Shown here: positions 1 through 6,948 of the stretch, in pieces
Layout: each line of letters starts with the position of its first letter
Numbering within the stretch: the first letter of the stretch is position 1
Source of the DNA: Sulfurimonas sp.
GTDB taxonomy: Bacteria; Campylobacterota; Campylobacteria; Campylobacterales; Sulfurimonadaceae
Direction of reading: 5' to 3'
Length of the DNA: 50,853 nucleotides
Assembly (NCBI GenBank): GCA_028684815.1
Contig: JAQUFE010000014.1
Coordinates: forward strand, 1 to 50,853
Position numbers and translations under genes: made by a program
Notes under the pieces: generated by a model
Database searches by the model: none
Told to the model about the DNA's origin: nothing
The model's input: the letters and a program-made list of their open reading frames with translations, nothing else

Positions 1-21
1 AAACTCCTCTTTATCTATCAT
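1..21 (-). CDS. 5' end of an unidentified gene running off the left edge
   Basis: Only seven codons are visible (M-I-D-K-E-E-F), reading leftwards out of the window. The start is supported by a GGAG ribosome binding site seven bases upstream (plus-strand positions 29-32). It is divergent from the conjugative helicase gene at 138. The product cannot be named from so little. It is presumably another gene of the integrated element. Confidence 0.4.
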
Positions 22-137
22 ACTTTTACTCCAAATATTTATTTGAAATAAATAGTATCTTCTTTAAATAAAGTGGTACATTTTTACTCTGCGTTACTGG
101 TGTATTTTACCTCTGCGTTTGACAATTTAACCAGATT

Positions 138-3100
138 ATGGAAAATCATCAACTTTTAGGACAAATTCAAAGAAATGAATTTGCTAAAGAGTTGCAAGCT
201 CTAGGTGTTGAGCTTGAGATAAGTTCTGTTAAAAACGGAACTTTTAAGACTAAGAATGTAGAGCAAGAAATTAGAGATATGTTCTCAACACGCTCAAAAG
301 ATATCAAAGAAGAGATGGCGAAGAGCGGACAAACATCTTATAAGGCTACTCACACGGCTCAGAAGCAAACGGCTAAATGGAAAGACAAGAATAAAGATAG
401 AGAGCAGATTCAAGCTGATAATATTCAAAGGCTTGAAGAGGCGGGAGCTGATATTGAGAAGATTAAAGAGCTAAAAGAGGGTTTGGAAATTCGACAGCTC
501 GACGAGCGAGCTGTGGTGGAAATCGCTATTAGCGATTTGACCGATAAGAAATCGGTCTTTAAAAAGGAAGATGTCTTAAAACACGCTCTGAAGGTCGGTC
601 TTTTAAGTAATATTGATGTTAATTTGATAGCTCATGAGTTTGAGAAGTATCATGATTTATTTGTGATAGATAGAGAAAAAAATCAATTTACTACGCTTGA
701 AGTTTTAGAAAAAGAAGAGTTTATCTTTAATTTGAAAAATGAAGAAAATTTTTCAATTACTCAAGATAAGACACAAATCGCCACGGCGATTAGTGAGTTT
801 GAATCTAAAAAAGGATTTACTCTTAAGAGCGGACAGACTGAGCTGGCTAATACAATCTTGACAAGTGATAATAAGTTTATCGTGGCTCAGGGGGTAGCTG
901 GTGCAGGTAAGAGTACGAGTTTAGAGATTGTTAAGAATGTAGCAGAGCAGAACGGTATTAATGTTGTTGCCTTAGCACCTACAGGAACCGCTACAGATAA
1001 CCTAGCAAGTGAAGCTGGAATCAAGCAGAATATGACGGTTGCAAAATTTATTCAAGAGAACGGTAACGACATAAAAGATTCTCTTGTTATCGTAGACGAA
1101 GCTGGAATGATGGGCTTACGAGATACTCACGATTTGATGAAAATCGCTGAGGCGAATAACTTGAAAATTGTTTTTAGTGGTGACATGAATCAAAAGAAAA
1201 GCATCTCTCAAGGTGACATCTTTGCAGGGATGCAGCGGCAAGGTTTTGAGACTGTTAGTCTTGCAGAGGGTAACCGTCAGAAAAACGAAAAAATGAGACT
1301 AGCTGTTAAAAATATCTTGGATAGAGATATTGTTGCAGGTCTTGATATCCTTAAAGATACTACATATGAGGTTTTAGATAGGGATGAGAGGCTTTTAAAT
1401 ACTAAAGAAGAGTACTTAAAGGATAGAGCGAACTCTTTGCTCATAACCACAACGAATAGGGATAGAGTAGAGTTAAATGAGATGATTAGAAATCATCTTG
1501 TTGAAACAAAAGAGATTAGACACTCAAAAAAGTTTCGCTTACGCGAAACTATTAATTTGAGTGATTTAGAGAAAAGGTCGGCTTTGCACTATAAGGTAGA
1601 TCAAAAGATGTATCTATCTGAAAGAGTTGGGGCTATAGCCGCTGGGCGAGAAGCCGTTATTAAAGATGTTGATTTGGATGGAAACAAAATCACAATTGAG
1701 CATATGGGAAAAAACAAAGTTTTTACGGAAATTGTTGATTTGACTCAAAACGGGAATAAATTAAATCTTTTTGAAGATGTAAAAAAAGATTTAGGGATTG
1801 GCGACCAAATCATGATGAAAAAGAATGATAAGAAGCTAGGTTTGAGTAACGGTCAGATGGGAACTATAACAGATATGTATAAGGATAGGATTACTGTTAA
1901 ATTTGAAAAAAAGGAGGTTACTTTTTCTACAAATCAATACAAGTATATAAATTATGCATATGCAATTACTGATTACAATTCTCAAGGAAAAACTACAGAT
2001 AAAGTTATCGCAGTGGCGAATAGTCAAGCAGCTAGTTTTAATGATTTTTATACACAAATTACAAGGGCGAAACATGAGGCGGTTATCATAACAGATAATT
2101 TAAAAGAATTGCAGGAGAGAGCAGCAAGGGATTCAGTCAAGCTGAATGCTAAAGAGCTTATCCAAGAAAAATTAGAAAAGGAAAATAAGATGAAACAAGA
2201 ACAACAAGATAGATATTATGACGGATATAGTGAATTTATAGAAGATGAATTTGGTGACGAGATTGAAGTTACTGCTAGCGATAAATATTTTGATTTTATT
2301 GCTGAAGAGCATAAAATTTGGGACTATCCTCGCCAAAAACTGGGCAAAGTTGCAGAACAAATTAATACAAAATTCAATATGAATTGGGCTTGGGATATTT
2401 CCGCAGCGATTGAAATGAAAAACAGAGGCATAGAGATTCAAAGTATTGAAAGTATTGAGAACATATCGAGAATATTACGAGATTGTGACTTCTATGCTCA
2501 AGAAAATGATAAAGGGTCTAAATATTTAATGAATTTAGTTAATCAAACTCTAGATAAATATGTTGAAGCTAAAAAACTCGGGCACATGTCTTTTATTGAA
2601 GTTTATCACAAGATGTCAGAGATGTATGAAAAAACCGAAATCTCTCCGAGGCTTGACGAGCTCAGAGGAAATAATATTTTTTATTCAACATATAGCTCAA
2701 AACTAGGTCTTGAACCTTGTGAAATAACAAAAAAAGAATTAGATTCTTTAAATGAGTGGGAATTGATTGCTGCTATCCAGATGAATAATAGAGATATCGC
2801 TATTAAAAATATGGATAGCATCAAGAGCGTCACAAAATTGATGATAGAAAGTGAGCGTGAGGCTCGGGAACAGGGTAAAAGTTTTAAAGAGATGTTTGAT
2901 GAAAAAATGACTACATTTAAAGGATTAGAAGCTCAGCGACAGTCTATAAGTTATTTAGGAAATTACATCAAAAAAGAAATAAATCATGATATTTTGAAAA
3001 ATTATGATATTTCAAAAGAAAACAACATAACAACGTACACAAATCAAAAAACTGGAGTCCAAGTTGAAGACAAAGGGAATGCTCTTAGTACTAATGCCAA

Positions 3101-3620
3101 AAATGATTTAGAGGCGGCTCAGAGTCTGATAGAAGTCGCAAGAGCTAAGGGCTGGGATATGGATAAATTGAAATTTGGCGGTCCCGATGAATTTAAACGA
3201 ATCGCTGAAAAAGAGCTTAAAGCTCAACTCCAAGAAAAAGAGCTTGCTCAAACTCCGAATGTTCAACAAGAAAAAGAAGAGAAAAGACCGTTTATTGAAA
3301 CGATTGATAAGGCTAGTGATTTATATGATTTGGTGGAAACAGCGAGAGATGTAATAAGTGGTGATATTAATGAGGTAATCAAAAATATTGAAGACTTAGA
3401 GATTGTCGGAGATATGGCAATTAACCATTCCATGCAAGAGATTGATGCAGCTGCACTAGATAGTTTCAAAGAGCTAGCGGTAGAAGTGTATCAAGATGCG
3501 GTTAATGGAGATTTAGATTTTTCTCATTTAATGCAAGATGTGGTGAAAATTTCAGGAAAATTTGAGAAACAATTAGCTCATTCTAAAACGCTGGAACAAG
3601 GACAAGGGATAGGAGATTAA
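138..3620 (+). CDS. TraI/TrwC-type conjugative helicase lacking the relaxase domain
   Basis: This 1160-residue protein corresponds to the part of a MobF relaxase-helicase that follows the relaxase domain. Its first residues (LGQIQRNEFAKELQALG) match the segment that in TrwC/TraI comes just after the HUH metal site. The N-terminal catalytic tyrosines and the three-histidine cluster are absent. The superfamily I helicase core is intact: Walker A GVAGAGKS at 252-259, Walker B DEAG at 320-323, and a late motif SQGK at 615-618. About 450 charged C-terminal residues follow and are not recognised. An in-frame TGA at 120-122 and the lack of a ribosome binding site before the ATG indicate that the 5' part was lost rather than missed. 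In complete systems the protein nicks and unwinds DNA during conjugation; this one could only unwind. The coupling-protein gene follows after one base. Confidence 0.8.
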   Translation: MENHQLLGQIQRNEFAKELQALGVELEISSVKNGTFKTKNVEQEIRDMFSTRSKDIKEEMAKSGQTSYKATHTAQKQTAKWKDKNKDREQIQADNIQRLEEAGADIEKIKELKEGLEIRQLDERAVVEIAISDLTDKKSVFKKEDVLKHALKVGLLSNIDVNLIAHEFEKYHDLFVIDREKNQFTTLEVLEKEEFIFNLKNEENFSITQDKTQIATAISEFESKKGFTLKSGQTELANTILTSDNKFIVAQGVAGAGKSTSLEIVKNVAEQNGINVVALAPTGTATDNLASEAGIKQNMTVAKFIQENGNDIKDSLVIVDEAGMMGLRDTHDLMKIAEANNLKIVFSGDMNQKKSISQGDIFAGMQRQGFETVSLAEGNRQKNEKMRLAVKNILDRDIVAGLDILKDTTYEVLDRDERLLNTKEEYLKDRANSLLITTTNRDRVELNEMIRNHLVETKEIRHSKKFRLRETINLSDLEKRSALHYKVDQKMYLSERVGAIAAGREAVIKDVDLDGNKITIEHMGKNKVFTEIVDLTQNGNKLNLFEDVKKDLGIGDQIMMKKNDKKLGLSNGQMGTITDMYKDRITVKFEKKEVTFSTNQYKYINYAYAITDYNSQGKTTDKVIAVANSQAASFNDFYTQITRAKHEAVIITDNLKELQERAARDSVKLNAKELIQEKLEKENKMKQEQQDRYYDGYSEFIEDEFGDEIEVTASDKYFDFIAEEHKIWDYPRQKLGKVAEQINTKFNMNWAWDISAAIEMKNRGIEIQSIESIENISRILRDCDFYAQENDKGSKYLMNLVNQTLDKYVEAKKLGHMSFIEVYHKMSEMYEKTEISPRLDELRGNNIFYSTYSSKLGLEPCEITKKELDSLNEWELIAAIQMNNRDIAIKNMDSIKSVTKLMIESEREAREQGKSFKEMFDEKMTTFKGLEAQRQSISYLGNYIKKEINHDILKNYDISKENNITTYTNQKTGVQVEDKGNALSTNAKNDLEAAQSLIEVARAKGWDMDKLKFGGPDEFKRIAEKELKAQLQEKELAQTPNVQQEKEEKRPFIETIDKASDLYDLVETARDVISGDINEVIKNIEDLEIVGDMAINHSMQEIDAAALDSFKELAVEVYQDAVNGDLDFSHLMQDVVKISGKFEKQLAHSKTLEQGQGIGD

Positions 3621-3621
3621 C

Positions 3622-5169
3622 ATGGAAATGTCATTTATGGAGATAACGATGTGGGGAATGGTTGCACTGGTACCGCCACTTTGGTGGTATAAAGGTGGAA
3701 AAAATCACGAAAGAGAGGGGATGAATTATCATCCTCTTTGTGATTCGAGTTTTCCAAATCCTGGGCATCAGTTATCTGGGAACAAGTGGAGTGAGAATCA
3801 TATTTTGAAAAATCAATTTAGAGAGAGTGAGACTAATAGTTTGAAGTTGGATAATTTTGAATATCCGCATAATTTTTACTGGAAACATATTTCAATTTTC
3901 AAAAAAATGTTTTTAAAAAAAGCAGAGATTTATGTTCCGAGAACTGCTCTTGTTGAGAGCTTGGTGATGCTAGCACCCATGAAGGGTGGTAAGACAACCA
4001 CTTTATATAGTTGGCTAGCTCAACCTTGGTATAACCGTGCGATAATCAACGAGCAAAAGGCGGGCGATTTTGTGAGCAAATTCTATAACAAACGAAAGGA
4101 TATCATACTATCATATTATGATTCTAGAGCTCATGTATGGGATATATTATCTGAAGGCTTACAAATTATAGAATTTTATATTTTAAATTCGCTAAATTCG
4201 GCAACTGGGGAAAATGCAAATTTTTTCACAAATGATGCAAAAAAGAAATATAAGGAGATAGCAAGGCTAACTCTTGATATTGAGGATGTTAATGAAAAAT
4301 GGGATTTTTTTATTGTAGAGCTTGAAAAGCTATTTGATGAGATAGAAAAAAAAGATAACAAGGCACAGAAAGACGTGTCATCGACGATGCAACAGATTAT
4401 AGAACCGTTGAAGCTCACTAGATTTCAACTTCGTAATGGCAAAAAAAGTTTTACTATTAGAGAATTTTTTAAAAAGAAACATCAAAGTAAGCTATTTATG
4501 GTAAATCATGATGAATATACGGTGACACTTAAGCCACTGTTTACAGCATTTACTGCTTGTGTGGCGATGGTTCATGCAGGTAAACCTGATAATACTGATG
4601 ATATTACAGCATATATTTTAGACGAATATTTATCCCTTCAGATGAATTATGATGCAAGGCTAATTTTGCACACGAAGACTAGATCCAAAGGTTCTGCGGT
4701 CATTTCGGCTATGCAATTTTTGCCAGAAGATAAAAAAGTATATGATTTACTTACTTCATCAGCATTTGGATATATGGTGTTTTCAATTAAAAATGAGAGA
4801 ACTCGTCAATTTGTGGAATCGCAAATCGGAAAATGGAAATATCTTGTGAGAAAAGAGATAAATGGTCAGTACCAAGAACAAGAAAAAGAGCATAGCATCA
4901 TCAACTGGGATGAGATTGATAAGTTAAGCAAAGAATATAAACATCTTTCTTATATTCCAGAATCAGGAAGTCTTTATATTGGTATTAGCGATTTTCAAGA
5001 CTTTAAGATAAAACATGAACCTTTTATATATGACACTCTTTTTGATGATTTTAATAGATCGGAAAATAAAGAGTATTTAGATAAAAAATCAAATATCAAA
5101 AAACTTAAAGATGCTGCTGAAAAATATGGAAAAAAAAAGAATGATGAGAACGATGATAAAGCCTCTTAG
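3622..5169 (+). CDS. Type IV coupling protein, TraD/TrwB/VirD4 family
   Basis: This 515-residue ATPase is predicted to link the relaxosome to a type IV secretion channel at the inner membrane. The N-terminus has a short hydrophobic stretch (about residues 8-23) that could be its membrane anchor. A Walker A variant, PMKGGKT, lies at 119-125, and a Walker B with acidic pair ILDE ends at D334-E335. The length is typical of compact VirD4-like proteins. The start is one base after the helicase stop, with GGAG upstream, so the two genes form one transcription unit. Pairing with a TrwC-like helicase fits a MobF-type transfer module. No type IV secretion genes are visible, so whether transfer works cannot be judged. 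Confidence 0.8.
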   Translation: MEMSFMEITMWGMVALVPPLWWYKGGKNHEREGMNYHPLCDSSFPNPGHQLSGNKWSENHILKNQFRESETNSLKLDNFEYPHNFYWKHISIFKKMFLKKAEIYVPRTALVESLVMLAPMKGGKTTTLYSWLAQPWYNRAIINEQKAGDFVSKFYNKRKDIILSYYDSRAHVWDILSEGLQIIEFYILNSLNSATGENANFFTNDAKKKYKEIARLTLDIEDVNEKWDFFIVELEKLFDEIEKKDNKAQKDVSSTMQQIIEPLKLTRFQLRNGKKSFTIREFFKKKHQSKLFMVNHDEYTVTLKPLFTAFTACVAMVHAGKPDNTDDITAYILDEYLSLQMNYDARLILHTKTRSKGSAVISAMQFLPEDKKVYDLLTSSAFGYMVFSIKNERTRQFVESQIGKWKYLVRKEINGQYQEQEKEHSIINWDEIDKLSKEYKHLSYIPESGSLYIGISDFQDFKIKHEPFIYDTLFDDFNRSENKEYLDKKSNIKKLKDAAEKYGKKKNDENDDKAS

Positions 5170-5414
5170 GGCTTTATCTTTATCAAATAATCAAGATAGC
5201 CCATATAAATAGTTACTCCTCCTATCAAAAAATAATATAACCTTATGAATATAATATTAATTATAGTCCATTTGTTTCTGCTGAATTTTTGCATTCCGAA
5301 ATAAATGAGACCTAGTCCGAGAATCATAAAACTCCACTGCATATCAAATGGAACATCAACTACAAAAAACCATGTAATATTCGCCATAATCGGCATCCAT
5401 ATTAAAACTAACAT
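5166..5414 (-). CDS. Small hydrophobic membrane protein, function unknown
   Basis: This 82-residue protein has two to three likely membrane-spanning segments (about residues 2-20, 25-42 and 52-80) separated by short basic loops (KFSRNK). It is not recognised as a known family. The ATG at 5414 lacks a clear ribosome binding site, and no better start is in frame before a stop at 5490-5492. It lies 38 bases downstream of the RHH gene on the same strand, so the two probably share a promoter. Its end overlaps the end of the coupling-protein gene by four bases. A reverse-strand reading (5305-5499) is weaker. Confidence 0.5.
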   Translation of the reverse strand: MLVLIWMPIMANITWFFVVDVPFDMQWSFMILGLGLIYFGMQKFSRNKWTIINIIFIRLYYFLIGGVTIYMGYLDYLIKIKP

Positions 5415-5452
5415 TGCTTTTATTTTTTTAATTGGGTTAATCTTGTCCGTCC

Positions 5453-5629
5453 TTATTTTTTTATTTTCAGTTTCATTACTGTTTGTTGGTTATTTTTAAT
5501 ATATGTCTCTATAAACTTTCTTATCTCTTTTGAAGCGTCTGAATTATTGATTTTTGCTATTTTTTTAAATAGCTCATAATCATCTTTGTCAAGTGTTAAG
5601 CTAGTTTTTTTTAATGTTCTTTCAATCAT
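5453..5629 (-). CDS. Ribbon-helix-helix (CopG/Arc-like) DNA-binding protein, 58 aa
   Basis: Reading from the ATG at 5629 gives 58 residues ending at the TAA at 5453-5455. A short strand (TSLTLDKDDYELFKK) is followed by two helices (IAKINNSDASKEIRKFIETY), the usual RHH layout. A GGGAT ribosome binding site lies just upstream. The gene has a near-consensus promoter at 5655-5683 set among repeated GGTAT motifs, which suggests autoregulation. In MobF plasmids an RHH protein (TrwA in R388) serves as relaxosome accessory and repressor. RHH proteins are also common antitoxins. Which role applies here is not decided by the sequence. Confidence 0.75.
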   Translation of the reverse strand: MIERTLKKTSLTLDKDDYELFKKIAKINNSDASKEIRKFIETYIKNNQQTVMKLKIKK

Positions 5630-5654
5630 ACAAATCCCTTTTATTTATACCTAT

Positions 5655-5683
5655 ATTATACCGCTTTTAAAGGTATGTGTCAA
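5655..5683 (-). promoter_or_regulatory. Sigma70-type promoter of the RHH gene
   Basis: On the minus strand TTGACA (5683-5678) and TATAAT (5660-5655) are separated by exactly 17 bases, a full consensus promoter. It is surrounded by six GGTAT/ATACC motifs (5646-5651, 5657-5662, 5672-5677, 5695-5700, 5722-5727, 5731-5736), which are candidate operator half-sites for the RHH protein. Confidence 0.8.
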
Positions 5684-5693
5684 GATAATTTGA

Positions 5694-5728
5694 ATATACC
5701 CTAGATATATTATATATCTAAGGTATAT
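5694..5728. repeat. 35-bp near-perfect palindrome
   Basis: ATATACC and GGTATAT form the outer arms. The inner part TAGATATATTATATATCTA (5702-5720) is a perfect dyad centred on 5711. Only one base pair (5701/5721) is mismatched. It lies between the dnaJ-like stop and the RHH promoter. It could be an operator, a protein-bound transfer-related site, or a weak transcription end. There is no T-run. Confidence 0.75.
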
Positions 5729-5734
5729 AGGGTA

Positions 5735-6199
5735 TCAAGCTGTTATCTTCTCTCTAGTTCTGCTTTGAACAGTTTGTGAGCCATACTTAGCTTTAATATC
5801 TTCCATGCTCTTTTGTTTTGGGTTTCTGCCTTTCATCTCGCCGTAATACCACATCTTTTTCTTATTGGCCCATTTAAAGCCAATTTCTTTTAGTGTGTCT
5901 TTTATCTCTTTAGTGTTCCCACTTAACCAAATCCAAGAGCCGACAACTTCTATAATTATATTTTCAAAGTGAAGTATCTGAGATATAATTTTTTCTAGCT
6001 CTAAGTCAAACTCACTATCATCTGCAAAATTAATACCATGCTCTAAGATATAGTTATATACTGAATTTAACATCTTAAAAAGCTCATTTGAACCGCCTAC
6101 ATCTGGATGCAGTTTTCTAGCTAACTCTTTGTATATCTTTTTAGCTTCATTAATTCCCTCTATAGACTTAAACTCTTGTTCTATTTGTGCCTGTGTCAT
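5735..6199 (-). CDS. J-domain protein of the mobile element
   Basis: This 154-residue protein has an N-terminal J domain (about residues 1-55) with the invariant HPD inside KLHPDVGGS, so it should stimulate an Hsp70 ATPase. The C-terminal part has the pattern GFKWANKKKMWYYGE, seen in many J proteins carried by plasmids and phages. That part probably recognises a client, but its function is not established. An AGGA site seven bases before the ATG supports the start. A small ORF may precede it on the same strand, and the RHH gene follows. It may recruit host DnaK to a replication or transfer complex (inference). Confidence 0.8.
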   Translation of the reverse strand: MTQAQIEQEFKSIEGINEAKKIYKELARKLHPDVGGSNELFKMLNSVYNYILEHGINFADDSEFDLELEKIISQILHFENIIIEVVGSWIWLSGNTKEIKDTLKEIGFKWANKKKMWYYGEMKGRNPKQKSMEDIKAKYGSQTVQSRTREKITA

Positions 6200-6211
6200 C
6201 TCTTGTCCTTT

Positions 6212-6328
6212 TCATATATCTTTTTTGAAGATTTTTGAGGGGTGTTTTTTTCTTCTTAACTTTTTAATTTTAAGAATTTCAAAAACTAAATCTCTTAATC
6301 TTTCAAATATCTCTTTCGTTAGTTTCAT
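6212..6328 (-). CDS. Possible small basic protein upstream of the J-domain gene
   Basis: Translation from the ATG at 6328 gives 38 residues, rich in lysine and arginine and helical in character (KLTKEIFERLRDLVFEILK then KKLRRKKHP). The frame stays open upstream to a TTG at 6436 (74 residues), but that extension looks less protein-like. No good ribosome binding site is seen. The stop lies 12 bases before the J-domain start, which would suit an operon. It is unrecognised and may be spurious. Confidence 0.3.
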   Translation of the reverse strand: MKLTKEIFERLRDLVFEILKIKKLRRKKHPSKIFKKDI

Positions 6329-6436
6329 TCGGGTTTGTAGGAATGTGGGATATGAATTTTGACTTAGAATAAAATATAAATTTGGAACAAGTTTTATTTT
6401 AGTATCAGACAATAATTTAATAGAGTGAAATGACAA

Positions 6437-6716
6437 AAACTTGAAACTAATGAATTGATTTGAATGATTATTGATTTAGTTGAAATTCTGGTGCGTAGCA
6501 AAAATTAAGAAGTTAAGAAGATGCTCTTAATAGAGAGATTACATTGTAATCTACCCTTACGCTCTTATGCTCTTGAAGCGTAGCGTTAGCCCTGATTGTA
6601 GTGTAATCCTTTTATGAGGTACGATTAAAAGATTTCTAAACGCAAAGCGGGGAATGGCTCCTACTCTCTTTTTTTAATCTCGACTATATCTTTGGGGCTT
6701 CTTGAGGGTGAAAAAG
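6437..6716. other. Non-coding stretch of the element with several dyads
   Basis: I find no convincing gene here. It contains TTAAGA/TCTTAA arms near 6513-6530, a perfect dyad AGATTACATTGTAATCT at 6536-6552, and a TACGCT/AGCGTA stem-loop around 6557-6583. Part of the second dyad (TGTAATC) recurs near 6600. Dense dyads next to transfer genes would suit an origin of transfer or a structured RNA, but no known nic consensus was recognised. Confidence 0.4.
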
Positions 6717-6746
6717 TTGGCAATTATAAAAAAATTCTGATATAAT
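6717..6746 (+). promoter_or_regulatory. Strong promoter for the hairpin RNA and small peptide
   Basis: TTGGCA at 6717-6722 and TATAAT at 6741-6746 are separated by 18 bases. The predicted transcription start (about 6752-6754) coincides with the first base of the long inverted repeat, so the RNA 5' end would lie at the foot of its own stem. Confidence 0.7.
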
Positions 6747-6752
6747 TACCAA

Positions 6753-6827
6753 ATCACAAACAAGCTTTATATAGTCAATGGAGTGGCAAAAGGTCAAGGG
6801 ATTAATTACCCCTTGACCTTTTTTTTT
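6753..6827 (+). ncRNA. Predicted ~75-nt RNA ending at an intrinsic terminator, complementary to the downstream start region
   Basis: Transcription from the promoter at 6717-6746 would meet a strong terminator at 6788-6827 and give an RNA of about 75 nt. Its 5' half is complementary to the region around the start codon of the next ORF: 6753-6762 pairs with 6869-6878, 6764-6767 with 6865-6868, 6768-6776 with 6838-6846, and 6779-6783 with 6831-6835. The ribosome binding site and ATG fall in an 18-nt bulge (6847-6864). The RNA could therefore fold with the read-through message in cis or pair with it in trans. The base pairing is seen directly; function is inferred. Confidence 0.5.
6788..6827 (+). 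terminator. Intrinsic terminator inside the hairpin leader
   Basis: The 13-bp stem AAAAGGTCAAGGG (6788-6800) / CCCTTGACCTTTT (6810-6822) has a nine-base loop. It runs into nine consecutive T residues (6819-6827) on the plus strand. On the other strand only four T follow, so it should work mainly rightwards, before the peptide ORF. Confidence 0.75.
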
Positions 6828-6858
6828 GCCCTCCAAAGACTATATAAAGGGAGATTTA

Positions 6859-6918
6859 ATGAATAAGCTGTTTGTGATAATACTGCTTATGTGCATTTTT
6901 GCACCTATGTTAAATTAA
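6859..6918 (+). CDS. 19-residue hydrophobic peptide, candidate type I toxin
   Basis: The ORF reads MNKLFVIILLMCIFAPMLN: a lysine near the N-terminus and then one hydrophobic run long enough to enter a membrane. AAGGGAG (6847-6853) is well placed before the ATG. The initiation region lies in the bulge of a long hairpin, and the stop codon lies in a second stem-loop (6905-6923). Type I toxins such as TisB, Fst, Ldr and the Helicobacter AapA peptides are short membrane peptides whose mRNAs fold to hide their start. This peptide shows that style but I do not recognise its sequence. The alternative is a leader peptide. Confidence 0.5.
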   Translation: MNKLFVIILLMCIFAPMLN

Positions 6919-6943
6919 CATAGTCAAGGGGTGTTCCCCCTTG
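6905..6943. repeat. Two stem-loops over the peptide stop codon and integrase end
   Basis: CTATGTTA (6905-6912) and TAACATAG (6916-6923) form an 8-bp stem with a three-base loop covering the TAA stop. CAAGGGG (6925-6931) and CCCCTTG (6937-6943) form a 7-bp stem next to the integrase stop. Neither has a T-run. Bases 6923-6932 are also perfectly complementary to 6808-6817 in the upstream terminator, so a competing long-range fold exists. Confidence 0.65.
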
Positions 6944-6948
6944 TCTCC

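Noticed and set aside
5305..5499. 64-codon plus-strand frame opposite the 82-residue membrane protein
   Set aside because: It runs against both the membrane-protein gene and the end of the RHH gene. The RHH promoter and gene on the minus strand explain the region better.
6522..6584. 20-codon ORF in the non-coding dyad region
   Set aside because: It has only a weak AAGAAG upstream, and its sequence is explained by the inverted repeats it crosses.
6753..6878. Retron or other reverse-transcribed RNA
   Set aside because: No reverse transcriptase gene is in the window, and the hairpin lacks recognisable retron msr/msd organisation.
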